Positions 44,783 to 57,132 of a stretch of 64,000 bases of DNA are shown piece after piece. The notes beneath the pieces are model-generated. The model saw only the letters and a list, made by a program, of their open reading frames with translations, made no database searches and was not told the origin of the DNA. The first letter of the stretch is position 1. Each line of letters begins with the position of its first letter. A program made the position numbers and the translations under genes. This stretch comes from Bryoerythrophyllum caledonicum (lineage: Eukaryota; Streptophyta; Bryopsida; Pottiales; Pottiaceae). The DNA is taken from contig OZ020517.1 in assembly GCA_963971425.1 (NCBI GenBank), positions 8,682,501 through 8,746,500 on the forward strand, written 5' to 3'.

Positions 44783-45726
44783 CCCCTAAAGGCCCAAAGC
44801 ATTTTCACACCAAATACACTTCAAAACTGCTTGTTCTAGTGCAATGTGTGATGAGGTAATCAAAACCTTTTATTTCTACATCTAACCATAGGATCTAAAT
44901 AAAGACTTATTTATTAACATTCTCACAAAATTTCATAAACTTTGACCGCACAGATTGAAAAATAATAATGTTCAAAGTAAAGAAATCCGTTCTTTTTCTT
45001 TCCTACTTTGAGTGGATCAACAGACTTTGACTACATTTGGTGTCAAATTTCTGCACTACACGAGGTCTAAAAACATTATCATCATGTTAATCATGATGTT
45101 ATTTCCTTGCACACCAAGTTTTAGAGGTAGTAAAGGGGTGTAGCATATTCAAAACAAATGTGCAAGGAGTGGAGGTTCAAAAATTGCCAATTCATGTTTT
45201 ATTTTTTTGTGAACTAAATATGTTTTAGAATGATAATCCGAATGGTCGATAAGAAGGTTTACACCACATCTTGTAGTAGAAAAAATAAAATGTAAGAATT
45301 ATGAAGATCTCTAAGTTTTATAGGAAAAAGAAGAAGTTTTTTTGGTATCTTGCCCAAAAAAGTGTGACAATGTGCTAAAATGTTTGACTTAGATTATTAT
45401 GCTACTTTCCACTTAAGACAAGAGGTTTTTTTTGACAATATGAAAGGAAATAATATAATTTTCTAGTATTGAAAATCTCACATTCAATAGATTGTCCTAG
45501 CAAAAGTTTTGGAGTTGCCCGACGTGCCAGATCTTCCCATTTGATATTCAAAACCCTATAACTTTTTCATAAAGTGTCCGATTTAGGAAAAAATTGGACC
45601 CACAGAAAGCTTTTAGCAATGTCCATCTACAATAGAAATTTCAAAAAATAATGTTATTAATTGACACCATAGGAACCTGCCCAAACCTTCAAGTGTCCCT
45701 CGAGGGGACTCTTGGGCCTTTAGGGG
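44783..45726 (+). mobile_element. TTAA element E4 (944 bp), abutting E3
   Basis: Ends CCCCTAAAGGCCCAAAGC and TTGGGCCTTTAGGGG with TTAA on each side (44779-44782, 45727-45730). Same orientation as E3 and shares its TTAA. Best-preserved copy of the family here. Confidence 0.85.
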
Positions 45727-45843
45727 TTAAGGACAAGATGCCCATACGTGGTCACTCTTGGAGTAATTTTCAAATTGGTGGACCAATACTTCATCTTTGT
45801 CCTTCAGAGGTTAAATTAAGCCCTAAATTAAGCCCTAATTTAA

Positions 45844-46702
45844 GCCCTAAAGGATGGGCCTTGTGCTTCACCAAAACCACTCCATCACTGCCACTTTGAG
45901 ATGAGATTTCAATAGACTTATTGAAACTTTTTTTCTACCATTTTTAAACCGTTGGATCTTCAAGTTGACTACTACGAGAAGACATCCTAAAATGTTTGTA
46001 AACTTTGACGGTACGGGTTAAAAGATATATGCATTTGAAGAGTGATTTTTATTATTAAAAAAATTCCACCTTGCCCGGACATGGCCAATGTACATTGACT
46101 CAAGATAATGGCAAATTTTTCCACTACACATTGCATAAACTCAACGAATCTATCTTCTACCTTGTGTTAGGTCATTGCACGCCAAAAATCACAAGTAATG
46201 GAGGTGTTTAGGATAAGAAAAATGGACCTCCAACTACTAGGGGTATAGGAAGTCGCCCTTTACTTAGGAAATCAATTTTATTTTTCAAATAGAGAAGTAA
46301 TGGTTGGATATTAAATCCAAAAGGTGAGTAAAATTACCATGACTTATTCTAACAATAGAAAAAAAGTCTTAATTTCTATGCATTTTGAAGTGAAAACATT
46401 GAAGGTTGCCAAAATCTTTCCTTCACTACTACCCGCCTCAAAAAAGTGCAATTGTCAAGTCTACAGTAGCACTATTCATCTCTATAGCACCCTGTCCACC
46501 TGCTAAATGAGTTGAGCTTTTTATTTTTGAAGCACCATAACTTTTTCCTTACAGGTCCAAAAAATAAATAAAATTCCGCTTGAAAGATAACCCATATTCC
46601 TATTCTCACGATTTTTTTTGAGAAGTTATCTTCAAAATTTGATTTTTAGGAACCTGCCCAAAATTGATTTGTACCCCGCATGTAGAAATGGTCCTTTAGG
46701 GG
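45844..46702 (+). mobile_element. TTAA element E5 (859 bp), divergent
   Basis: Left end GCCCTAAAGGATGGGCC after TTAA (45840-45843); right end ATGGTCCTTTAGGGG before TTAA (46703-46706). Just left of it the phrase TTAAGCCCTAAA occurs as a short tandem array (about 45813-45850). The interior differs from E2-E4, so it is a subfamily. Confidence 0.7.
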
Positions 46703-46706
46703 TTAA

Positions 46707-47196
46707 GTTCCTTGGATCCATGCGCTCTGAACAAATGCGGTGAGGATGTGTGTTGGAGTCTAACAGGCAAATTGCAATGATGTTTGTAGTGACCAATTGC
46801 AATAAAAAGTATCCATTGTGTAGATGATGTAGTGATTAGTCGTGATGAAATGTACTCACTTGTGGCATCTCCCAGGCATGGTTGCATGTGCCGTTCTTAA
46901 AGGGTTAAGGCCTAACAATCATGCATTGATTGTTTGGGCACGTTAATCCTTGTAGCAGGCGCTATAGGCCACCTCTTTGAAAATTTTGAACTCTGAGTTG
47001 GTGGTGGAGCAAGATGAGCATCTATCTCAACCATCATTACCATAATCAATGCAAGCATTGGCGAACTACGGTGATTTCCATGAAGTAGGGTTGAGTTGAA
47101 ATTTATTCACTATGTAGATGACATTCAACACAATCTATTATGCTAGTAGATTCTCCTAGGCCTTGTGAGCTTGTTAAGCCTTAAGGGGTTAAGCTA
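46707..47196 (+). repeat. R3 repeat, partial and full copies
   Basis: 46707-46917 resembles the right half of R3; 46925-47196 is a fuller copy ending in CTTGTTAAGCCTTAAGGGG. They directly follow element E5. Confidence 0.55.
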
Positions 47197-47392
47197 TTTG
47201 CATATTTGTATTCATGATCTCCACAAAATAAAAATATTCCCTTCGACATGGTCCGTTGATTGAGAAATTCAAATCCCCTTTTTTAATTTGAAGAATGACT
47301 TGTTATGATTTTCTTATGATACATTAAAGTGAATACTTGTAGACCCTAGAATGTGATTCACTCAGCTTCTAGGGTGGTTGTTGGCTTAACTC

Positions 47393-47975
47393 TTAAATAT
47401 CACAACGGCCCACTGGTGCCCATAGTATTCTACATGTATGGAGTTGTATTTGAACATGATAAAGATCAGATATTGGGATGACCTCCAATTGAGAGACGTT
47501 GATTGAAATCTTCAATCCAAAGTTGTAAGTCTTGCCAAACCTAAATACATATTTCTTGTATTTTACAAAGTAAACCACATGCATGTATGTATGGTTCTGG
47601 ACTGACGTTTAAGGATTACCCATCAAAGGTCTGTCGAAGATCAAAGATACCGTCACATATTTTACTCTTAGATTTCAAAAAAATGTATGAAAGTTTAGCA
47701 AGACATACACCTTTGGAATGAAAATTCTTCAAGTGACATCTTTCATATGGAGACCATTTCAAAATTTAAACCTTATCATGTTCAAATATGACACCAAACA
47801 CATAGTAGGTGCAAGAATAATCTAAATTTGAAATGTAATATGTCATTGGTTTGGGCTCAATACAATTACAAATCTTTGAAACTATTGAATACATAAATTC
47901 TTACACCTTGTTTGCTAAATACATAGGAAACATCATGTTGCAACCCAAATATGGCTTCTCATTCCTTTAAGGGTT
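47393..47975 (+). mobile_element. R5 element copy 1 (long inverted repeats)
   Basis: The left arm contains GTATTTGAACATGATAA and TCTTCAATCCAAAGTTGTAA; the right arm contains TACACCTTTGGAATGAAAA and CTTATCATGTTCAAATA, the inverted counterparts. The arms are about 100 bases or more. Outer phrases TTAACTCTTAAA and TTTAAGGGTTTAG suggest TTAA-type borders. A second copy is at 57133-57990. Confidence 0.6.
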
Positions 47976-48692
47976 TAGGACATCCTAGCCTAAATTCATA
48001 GAGAACCACTAGACAAGATTCTACATTTCTATGAACCGAGTCTTTATACTACTCTTTGATTTTTCATTTTACATCTTGTCTTCCCTTTGAAAACTTTGGG
48101 TTCACCATGTAAAGGTTGGATGAATAGTACAAAACTTACGGGGTAAATAGTAAAGGAAGCTGCCAAAAGTTCAGGCTGACCCACCGTAATAAAAGCAGAA
48201 TTTATGCAATGTCAATGAAAAGGCAAACTGTGTGTGAGTGTGAGTGGGAAGTAAGTTAAGTGATGGTTGCCACATTCATTTGTTGCTGCTCGCGTGCAGT
48301 ACAAAACATTATAAAGTTGGTAAGTACTGGACACATGACAATTCCCGGGACCCAACTTACTTTCTCTCTACATCTCAGTACAACCGCTCTTGTCATGTCA
48401 GATGCAGGCTTCATTATCAAATGACTGGTTGCACCAACGAGCAGTGACAGTTTTGAGTGGATGCTATTCAATTTCCCTTATAAATCTCACCTTTACCCAT
48501 CTTCAATTTAATGTCATGTGCCGTACTTTTAACCTTAGCTTGGCCTCCATTTCATTTACTATCTAAGGTGGTCCAGCCCATCACCGCCACCCTCCTATCG
48601 CTACAGTACCACTCTACATTTGGTCCCAATTCCACCCCATATCTGCCTCATTTCCACCCATTCACTCTACGTGAGCTCCAAACTAACCCTAA

Positions 48693-48975
48693 CGATCATC
48701 TGTGGGTCGTTTTGGCACAAGAACCTTTCTAGCAAGGGCTACAAGCCACCTCGAAGGAAAAATCACACCATGACTTAGAGGTGAAGGAAGATGGGCATCT
48801 ATTGAGACCATTGCCACAACAATCGGTGCAATCATTGACGAGCTACAATGACTTCCGTGAAGTGGAATTGTAGATTTTTGTGCTAAAATGTACCCAATGC
48901 ATGAATGGCATTCTGCTTGATCTAAAACACACATAGATTCTCTCAAGCCGAAAAAGCTCATCGGTCTTACAAGGT
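48693..48975 (+). repeat. R3 repeat copy 3
   Basis: Shares GTGGGTCGTTTTGGCAC, GAAGATGGGCATCTATTGAG, GACTTCCGTGAAGTGG and a final TCTTACAAGGTTAAAG with the other R3 copies. Confidence 0.6.
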
Positions 48976-48992
48976 TAAAGCTTACTATTGGT

Positions 48993-49210
48993 CAAGACCC
49001 CTAACTTTTGGTTGGCGCTAATGGGGGGTACCTAGTGGCAAAAATAGCTAAACATGCTGACCACTTTGAAAATTCATAACTAATTCACATCTCATCAGAA
49101 GAATATGATATCACTTGCGTAGGGATTGTAATTCTATTAGCTATCACTAAAATGTAAATGTATGATTAATTGGATTCTCCTCATACGCACATTGCTCAAT
49201 TTGTCAGTCA
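48993..49210 (-). repeat. R4 repeat copy 2 (reverse)
   Basis: Contains GACCCCTAACTTTTGGTTGG and CATAACTAATTCACATCTCA, the reverse-strand counterparts of phrases in the 19.4-kb and 59-kb copies. Confidence 0.6.
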
Positions 49211-49719
49211 TGGGGGTATATTTTAGATACCCACCACTTTTTGTGCAAATATGTAACATTGTAACCTACTTTATCCGACTGGATCACTTTCATCAATATA
49301 CATCCATTTTTTATATGAAATTTGGTGATTAAAAAAAATGTAGGGTTAATTTTTTTTAAGAGCTTCAAAGAGTCATTTGGCTCTATTTAGCTAGATTGAA
49401 TACCACCTCTTGTAACCATTAGACAAATCTAGGTTTTTTTGGGAGAGAAATTTGCCTCTAAAGAAATGAATATATTGATTTCATTTTAGTTTAGCAAAAA
49501 ATCACTTAGTTTAGAAGTGGAAAAATATCTCCAAAGGAAGCCGGCGTGAATAGAGAGTTGTTCTTTCCACCACTAAGTGTATGTCCACCAAACATTGAAA
49601 GGGCCCAAGTCAACATTGAGGGAAATGAATAAGCGGATCAATAAGCCAAAATCGGAAGAGACATAGAACATAGGGCAGCTAAACACACATACAAACATGC
49701 CCACACACCATACTACTAT

Positions 49720-52130
49720 AAAATAGATGAATGGCCATCCATGGGTGACACCTTAGATAAAGACCCCACAAGATTTCTATCCAAATATCTGTAAAAACAT
49801 GATTTATATAACAACCTAACGGAATTAGCTAATTTTTTTTCAAACATAGAAAAATGGATAGGGAATAAAGACATTGACGACAAACTCTTCAATGACTTTT
49901 GGAAAACCCCCTTAATACATACGGACAAAAAACATACACAATAAAATTCAGGATGGGCCAATATATGGGAAATGCTAGAAAACAACTTTTATTTGGATCC
50001 GAAAGATTCCCCTCCAACACATGCTCTATCTGCAACTCTACAGAATTAAATACTTGGTTATATGTACTATTCAAGTGCCAACAACATCACATACATTCAT
50101 TAATAGCCAAAAGACACAATAAGGCAGTGTGGAAAATGTAAAAACTACTTATATTCCATAATAAAACCCGTTGCCTTACTTATATGAATGTTGGTATTTT
50201 CCAAAACAACCCATCAAAAAACATGGTCCCACTATGGCTACTTCCATGTACAGTAGGGTGACATTCAAATTGGCGTTTCGGTGATTCCAGGGATAGTGAC
50301 CTACATTGCTGCCAACTTTGAGACCCTCCTTAGGGCTGAAAAATTGTCATTTTACCTTGAATGTTTTGGCACAAGATCATTTCTATGTTGACAACATGTG
50401 TGCAAAATTTCAAGCCGAGAAGATGAATACAAAAAAATATATTCAAAGTCTACCAAAATGTGTAGTTGTGAGCCATTCATAGCTGCCAACTTTGACACCC
50501 TCCCTAGGGTTGAATTTTTTTTACTATGAAATTTATGGCACAATAGATCATCTCTATGTTTATAACAAGTGTGCCAAATTTCACGGCCACATGATGAATA
50601 AAAAAAAGATACTCAATATTGTTTCTTATAGTTACATATGTTGGTAGCAGGGCTTTCTCTTTGGCGATTTGGAGCTAGATGGCGGTTTTTTCCCCAAATA
50701 TGGAATATTCCCAAAAGAGAATATTCCTAAAAAGTGGGGAAACTATGATTTTATATCACCAAAATTACATCGATGGCCGTTTCCATATCGCCATATTGCT
50801 ACTAGCGAACAGCAGGGACTCATTCTGCTGCCAAAAAAGATGTACAAGTCTATGCTTATGGAGATGGATTCCCCAAATAAGATATTTATGGAGAAAATTT
50901 GGTTTTGTATGGTTTCACAAGAAACTTTGTGTCGTCACATGTGTGGTCTCCACAAAATAAGTGTCGCCACTTTGGCTAAATCCGTGAAACGAAAAAAAAA
51001 AAAAAAAAAAAAAACCCTGGTTGGTAGATTTTGAAGATGATTTTTTATTCATCTTCAGGCCTTAAAATTTGGCACACGTCATATCAACATAGAGATGATT
51101 TTGTGCAAAAATTTTCACGGTCAAATAACAATTTTTCAGATTGAGGGAGGGTGTTGAAGTTGGCAATAGTGAAATGGTTTCCCTTATTGTTTCTCACAAC
51201 TACACATGTTGGTAGATTTAGATTTCTTTTCTTTTCTTTTGTGGATCTTTTGGACTTGAAATTAGGCACACGTATAATCAACATAGACGTGGTCTCATGT
51301 CCAAAATATCTTGGAAAAAACAAACAATTTTTTTTTTGAGGGTGTCAAAGTTGGAAGCAGTGAAATGTTTCTCACAACTACACATGTTGGTAGATTTGGA
51401 ATATTATTTCTGTGTGGATCTCTTGGACTTTATATTTTCCACACATGTATAAAACTTGAAGGTGTTTTCACTCCAAAAATTTAATCGACAAAAAAGATTT
51501 TCCTCAATCCTTGGGAGGGTGTCAAAGTTGGCAGCACTGTAGGACACTATCCCTGGAATTGCCAAAATGCCAATTTGAATGTCACCCTAGTATACATGTA
51601 GAATACAAAGATGTCATTGTAGCGTAGATTTATACCATATCTATTTTATGTCCGCGGCCTATCATACAACCACCCCCGCTAAAAGCTTCTAACTATACAA
51701 ATTCATACAATTCACATATTGCAAAGACAAATTCTTCCCATTCACGATTGGACAAAAAATAAACAAATTTCAACCTCTTCTAAACAAAATTAGCACACTA
51801 GGCTAGAAAGTTGACCCACTCATAGTAATTACGGTTGGAGCCAAAGCCACTACCTATACCCCTTTCTTGAAATACATTGGAGTCACATTCAAAATCCCAA
51901 ATGCCTTAATTAGAAACACTTTCAAAAATATCAACACCATCGCTATCTAGTACGCCATGTCTATTCTTCTCCATAAAAGAAGACAAGAAAACAACCAACC
52001 TCTGCCCGAGTCACACAACTTGTAATCGATCAAACCATGACCAATCAAAACATATAAACAAAACTACTTTACCTCCAACACCATGCACTCTACACTTTTT
52101 ATCCCCCATCAAACTTAAAATGGCTCTTTT
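49720..52130 (+). pseudogene. LINE ORF2 3' end, interrupted by a foldback element
   Basis: Decayed end of a non-LTR retrotransposon polyprotein. 49720-49915 encodes DEWPSMGDTLDKDPTRFLSK and FSNIEKWIGNKDIDDKLFND. 49899-50141 encodes YTIKFRMGQYMGNARKQLLF followed by a zinc-ribbon CSICNSTELNTWLYVLFKCQ then HHIH. Beyond the insertion (51600-52110) the frame continues with FTIGQKINKFQPLLNKISTL and DPLIVITVGAKATTYTP, a C-terminal domain. Frame changes and stops are present. The same protein region occurs on the minus strand at 52.9-53.8 kb, confirming a repeated family. No 5' part is visible. Confidence 0.75.
50256..51587. mobile_element. Foldback element with subrepeat arms (1332 bp)
   Basis: Outer ends GGGTGACATTCAAATTGGC and the inverted GCCAATTTGAATGTCACCC, flanked by TA (50254-50255, 51588-51589). 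Next to each end lie tandem ~160-180-base units starting GCTGCCAACTTTGA.ACCCTCC: two on the left (about 50309 and 50487), three inverted on the right (about 51020-51178, 51179-51362, 51363-51530). The middle (50650-51000) is unique and contains an A-run (about 50993-51014). No transposase was recognised. It splits the LINE. Confidence 0.85.
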
Positions 52131-52135
52131 ATACT

Positions 52136-52280
52136 TAGTAGTCTATAATGTCTATCCTTGAGAGGGGGGAGTAGTTCCATACTACTAATCCTTTGTCTAG
52201 TGGGCATTGCTTTAGTGGTGGAACGAACAAACACTTTGTTCATGCCGGACTCCTCCGGAGACCGCTGTTCTTTTTTATTT
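52136..52280 (+). repeat. R2 repeat copy 2
   Basis: Shares GAGAGGGGGGAGTAGTTCCA, TACTACTAATCC, TTAGTGGTGGAACGAACAAA and TTCATGCCGG with copies 1 and 3. The terminal hairpin is weaker (CCGGACTCCTCCGGAGACCG). Confidence 0.6.
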
Positions 52281-52949
52281 CTTTCTTTCCACCAAACATA
52301 AGTTGGTAGTATGGAACTAGTTTCCTGCTCAAGGGTAAACACTATTTAACCAGTAACAAGTAATGAAGAGCAGTTACTAACCAATTCCTATATGTTTAGA
52401 GAAGTGAAAAAGTACTAAGTGTCAGATACAATGGCGTAATATGGTTGCTATAAAAGGTATATGGTAGATAATATGTGATGTTTAATAAGTATTATGGGGT
52501 ACCTTGTAACTCTAGTATGGATTGGTTATTGTGAATTTTTCTCTTATGTAGAAGTAAGGACATAGCATGTTGGATTGCAATAGTATTTATGTTTCTGAAT
52601 GTGTTCTTAATTGAGTTAATGGGGATTTGAAATGTTTGTTAAGGAATTGTCATTGATGGGATATAGATAGTAGTACGGGTAGCAGTTGTGATGACAATAA
52701 AGAGATCAACCTTCCACCCAAGTGCACTGATGTCATTAATAAGTGGTTGATATGTATATTTATTTTGTTTTCAAATTGCTTGAGATGTAGATCTATCATT
52801 ACATTTTTTGAATTCAATAAACTGTATAGTTAGGTTTGGGTTTATGTTGTCTATGGGGGGGGTTCTTTCCATGATAGTCCTTTGACATATAATATGTTTA
52901 GTTTATATTTAGCATTGCAGTAACATTGTTGGATATATTATGTACAATG

Positions 52950-55540
52950 TAGTAGCCACTTGGAGACTGTATTTTCTTGTGGATTGTTATTGAAGGTTCC
53001 GGTGTTCATAAGTATAAAATTTTGTGATTTGTTTGATCAAACAATCAACTTTTGAATTTCTCACACCACTTTCTTGTGTCATTTGATAAGTCGGGAGTGT
53101 ATGTGATAATTTTGGCATTTGAGTAGTATGTGGAGCCACGTGTCTAGGTATGAAGTTGTACATTTTCAAATATGTTATGAATGGGAAACTTCTTATTTCC
53201 GAAATAGGTGTTTTCAAGCATGTACCACATATTGTCCGGTGCGGAATTTATTAGGCATGTTTTTGCAAACATGTAATTATAGGATTTTTCCAAAAGTTTG
53301 TAGAAAGTTTGTTGTCATTGATTTTATTACATGTCCATTTTTTGATGTCAATAAATCTATCAATGATTGTTTCAAGGTCATTTTTGTAATCTTGTATATT
53401 CATATAGTTAACTAGACATCGTATGGGTCCTTTATATAGGTTGTCCTCCATAGATGAGGGCCGTTCATCTTTTTGGAAGTAGTATGGAGTGACATGCGTA
53501 TGTTTGTATGGATGTTTTGTGTTTAATGTGCTTTTTCACGCCCCTCTTTGGCAAATTTATCTACTTGTTGATTCCCATCTATATTAGCATGGGCTCTTAC
53601 TTTTTTAGAGTTGTAGATTGTGTACATATTAGTAATATTTTGACTGTAAAAGCTAATGTGACTTGGTCTAGGTGGCTATTACGGTGAGTTGAATGTTCGA
53701 TTTGTGTTTTGAGTAGATATAGTACATTTACACAATCTATGAATATATATATGCTCGTTCATTCCCATTTTTCCTTGTGATTGAGTTGAGGGTTTTGGGT
53801 ATGGATATCATTTCTCCTTCAATAATGTTTTGAAGTCCATGTAGTCTTTTTTCTATTTTGATTCCTTTGGATGGATTGTGCATACGTTACCAAGCTCTTT
53901 CTTTATGCCAGCAGCCAAGGATAATTTTAGTGGGATCTTTAAATGATCCATTAGTACTACAACAAAAGGTAGGGTTGAATTTGAGGGGTAAGTTGGTTTG
54001 ATAAACAAGGAATGGTAGAGGATAGTTTATATGAATTTGAGGAGACTAACGTATGTTAGCTTTAACCATTGTTTGTTGTGGTTTACCTGGGTATACATAG
54101 GAGTGGGGTGAAATATTAGTGTATACCCTACGTTGTGGTCGCTTTTGTACATAATTAATTCAAAACGAGGGTTTGTCCAGAATTTTGGAAATTTTAAGTA
54201 AGTTGTCCAAAATAAATAAAATAAATAAATTCACAACTGTCTAAGTATTTGAGAATTATAAGTTGAGTTGTTGAAATTGAAAAAATCAAGAAAAAAAAGT
54301 AATTCAAATTGAAAATTATACTTCAAAACATAAAAAGTAGAAGTAAACATCCACATGACTCAAGTCTATGTCTGTACGTCACTTACTAAACACGCACTCA
54401 CGCCTCAGTGACTAACTCTGCACTCGAGGCTCACTAACTTGCATGTTGTCTCCCACTTCTTTTATTTTTAATACCATCAGAACAATGTGGATGGCATTTT
54501 TGCGTTAATGCACATGACTTTTCAACACCTCGGTACTTTCAAGATCAAGCCAGTTGCGGAAAAGTTGTAAAATTCAGTTAATGGATTGCCGACTAAAAGG
54601 AAATTTTGAATAGGTGCTGAAATGATGTGTATGACGAAACTAATTAATTCAACCATGAACTACACCAAACATTGAATATAGTGTGGATTCTTAATTGATG
54701 TGGATCAACCATACTAATTTTTATCACGCGTGTGCATGTCAAAATTTGATTGGCTATTCGTTTTCAAGTGAGTGTGTGTCAGTTGTTGATTGGATGTAAA
54801 TTTCCAATTAGTGTAGAAACTCAAATCACTCTAGTCCACACTATATTCGGTGTTTGGTGTACCAAAAGCGACCTCAGGGTGCGGTAGTCTTGGTATTTTA
54901 AGGTTTGTTTTTAGTTGTGTGAGTTGTTCTAGAGTGCCAATATTTTGATTTTCATGATGTATACATGTTATTTGTAGTGTAGATGGTTCGAGCCGGGGTT
55001 TTTTGAGTTTTTGTGGTATAGTAGGTCGTTCATTAATATTGTGTCTACCTCAAATAGGAAGATTATGTGCAAGTCTAGAAGGGGGCTTGAGTGTGGATTA
55101 AACTTTTGGTTACAGTAAGTGTCTAGCAAGATGACAATTGTGATGGTAGTTGGATCATTTTAGGCAACAAGTTGTGCCTAGTGTATTGCTTGCCAAACAT
55201 CTTGTGTGTTGTGTGGAGGTGCTATTCCATTGCCTCTCCATTTGTGTTTAAATGCAATGCTTAATGAGCCAAGTATTTTGTCTATTTCAAATCGGATAAT
55301 TATTTTGATATTTTGGTGTAGCATGTAATTGGTGATGAAAAGTATGATCGTTCGATGTAATTGGTGATGAAAAGTATGATCGTTCGATGTAATAGGTTGA
55401 TCTTAGAAATTCTAGGATGGGTGTAGGTAGTGCCCCAATATTAAAGGTCATTGTTAGGTATGGGGTACTCATTTCTTTGGTATATTCAATCACCTTGCTT
55501 ATATTTAAGTTGAAATAATTAGAGATCTCATACAAAATTG
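52950..55540 (-). pseudogene. LINE ORF2 remnant with RNase H, minus strand
   Basis: Reading downwards, 53760-53540 encodes FIDCVNVLYLLKTQIEHST and KVRAHANIDGNQQVDKFAKE, the C-terminal RNase H signature (usual form AHxGIEGNExADxLAK). 53451-53250 encodes RFIDIKKWTCNKINDNKLST then NFWKNPIITCLQK, equivalent to the 49.8-kb LINE. 53220-52990 holds the degenerate zinc-ribbon end. Upstream (55540-53800) there are weak blocks compatible with the preceding part of ORF2. Many stops and frame changes. The RNase H domain identifies a plant-type LINE that carries RNase H. Confidence 0.7.
55324..55387 (+). repeat. Perfect 32-bp tandem duplication
   Basis: Two identical units starting GTAATTGGTGATGAAAAGTA, end to end. 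A single recent slippage or duplication event. Confidence 0.97.
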
Positions 55541-55960
55541 GAATTGTGGAAATAAAAAATAAAAAATAAGGACTTCAAAAGTGGTGATTAGAACTTCAAT
55601 ATGCATCATTCAACTAAACATTGATTTTAAGCAACCATTATTTTAAAGTAAATGCACTATGCTTCTCAAAGTTTTTATTTATTTATTTAATTCTAGGTGG
55701 AAAATATTGTTTTTAATATGGGACTTGTAGTCATCTTCATATATAACTAATTGTTGTCTATCTGGCAATCCCAAACAATTTCGTGCCAAAATCTATTAGA
55801 TGAAATTAATCAGATGAAATCTTAAACCGCGTCAGAATTGGGACATGATATCGTGCAAAGATAGAGCCAGGTATCACGTGGGGACATGGTCTCGCCTCAT
55901 TGAGGACAACATGTATCTACACTTGTCAACAATGCATATGTTGAACTTTTTGGTTCTTAA

Positions 55961-56885
55961 CCTCTAAAAATTCTTCACAATTTTGCACCACAAACACTTC
56001 ATAATTGTTGATTCTAGTGGAATGAGTAAGGAAGGAAGGAAGCGAAAACTTGTATTTTCAATTTTAGCCACAATATCTCTGTTAAGACTTATAATGAAAC
56101 TTCACTACAAAATTTCATAAACTTTGAGCACATGGATTTAAAGATTATAGTGTTTGAAGTAGAGAATACAGTTCATTTTCTTCCTTGCATTGAGTGGATT
56201 AGCAAACTTTGGTGACAAAATTTTGCACTACACAAGGTCTAATCATTATCATCATGTTAAGCATGATATTAGTTCCTTGTACACCAGTTTTTTAGAGGTA
56301 GAGAAAGGGTGGAGCATATTCAAAACAATTGTGCAAGGAGTGGAGGTTCAAAAATTGCCACCACACGTTTTATTTTTCTACGAACTTAATATGTTTTGGA
56401 ATGATGGTCTAAATGGCCAATAAGAAGGTATACACCACATATTGTTGTAGAAAATTAAAAAACTATAAACTATAAAGATCTCTACATTTTATGAAAAAGA
56501 AGAAGTGTTTTTGGTATGTTGTTCAACAATGGGTGAAAATGTTTAAATTAGGTTATGTGTTATTTTTCACTAAAGACAATAATTTTTTTTTTACAATATG
56601 AATGGAAATCATATTACTTGCTAGTATTGAAGATCTCATTTTTGATAGGATGTCCTAGCAAAAACTTTTTGGAGCTACCCACCATGTCCGCTCTTAAAAA
56701 GTTTTATGATGGCATAACCTTTATTCCATAACTCCGATCAAAATAAAAATGTTCTCATGTAATATATGTTGTCTTCTTGCATTTTTGTATAAAATCTCAA
56801 TAATTGTAAATATAAATTGCAACCATGGAAACGTGCCCAAGATCTACAAAAGCCGACCTTGGGACTTTTATCATTTTGGAGTTGA
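55961..56885 (+). mobile_element. TTAA element E6 (~0.9 kb, decayed right end)
   Basis: Begins after TTAA (55957-55960) with CCTCTAAAAATTCTTC, then follows E4 block by block (GCACTACACAAGGTCTAA, GTGCAAGGAGTGGAGGTTCA, TGTCCTAGCAAAAACTTT). The right border is not clear. Confidence 0.65.
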
Positions 56886-57132
56886 TCCAATTTCTTTGTA
56901 TTTGATTATGAGCAAATCAATAATAAAATAATGGCAATTGATTGGTGGATGCTATGAGTACAAGAATGGAGTAACCTACTAGCAATTATAGGAATCTACA
57001 AGAAATTACTTAAATAATTCATAAGAAAGTCATAATAAGTCATATTTCAAACTAGCTTCTCACTCAAAGGTTGTAAGCAGGAGTATCTTTTCTTTTTGAA
57101 GATCATTATGACAAGCATGTTGCATGGTTTAA

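Noticed and set aside
50669-51034. Transposase gene in the core of the foldback element
   Set aside because: The open frame (MELDGGFFPKYGIFPKENIP...) ends in a poly-Lys stretch from an A-run and has no transposase motif I can identify.
49720-55540. LTR retrotransposon, suggested by RNase H-like text
   Set aside because: The RNase H block is followed by a LINE-type zinc ribbon and C-terminal domain, and no protease, integrase or long terminal repeats are visible.
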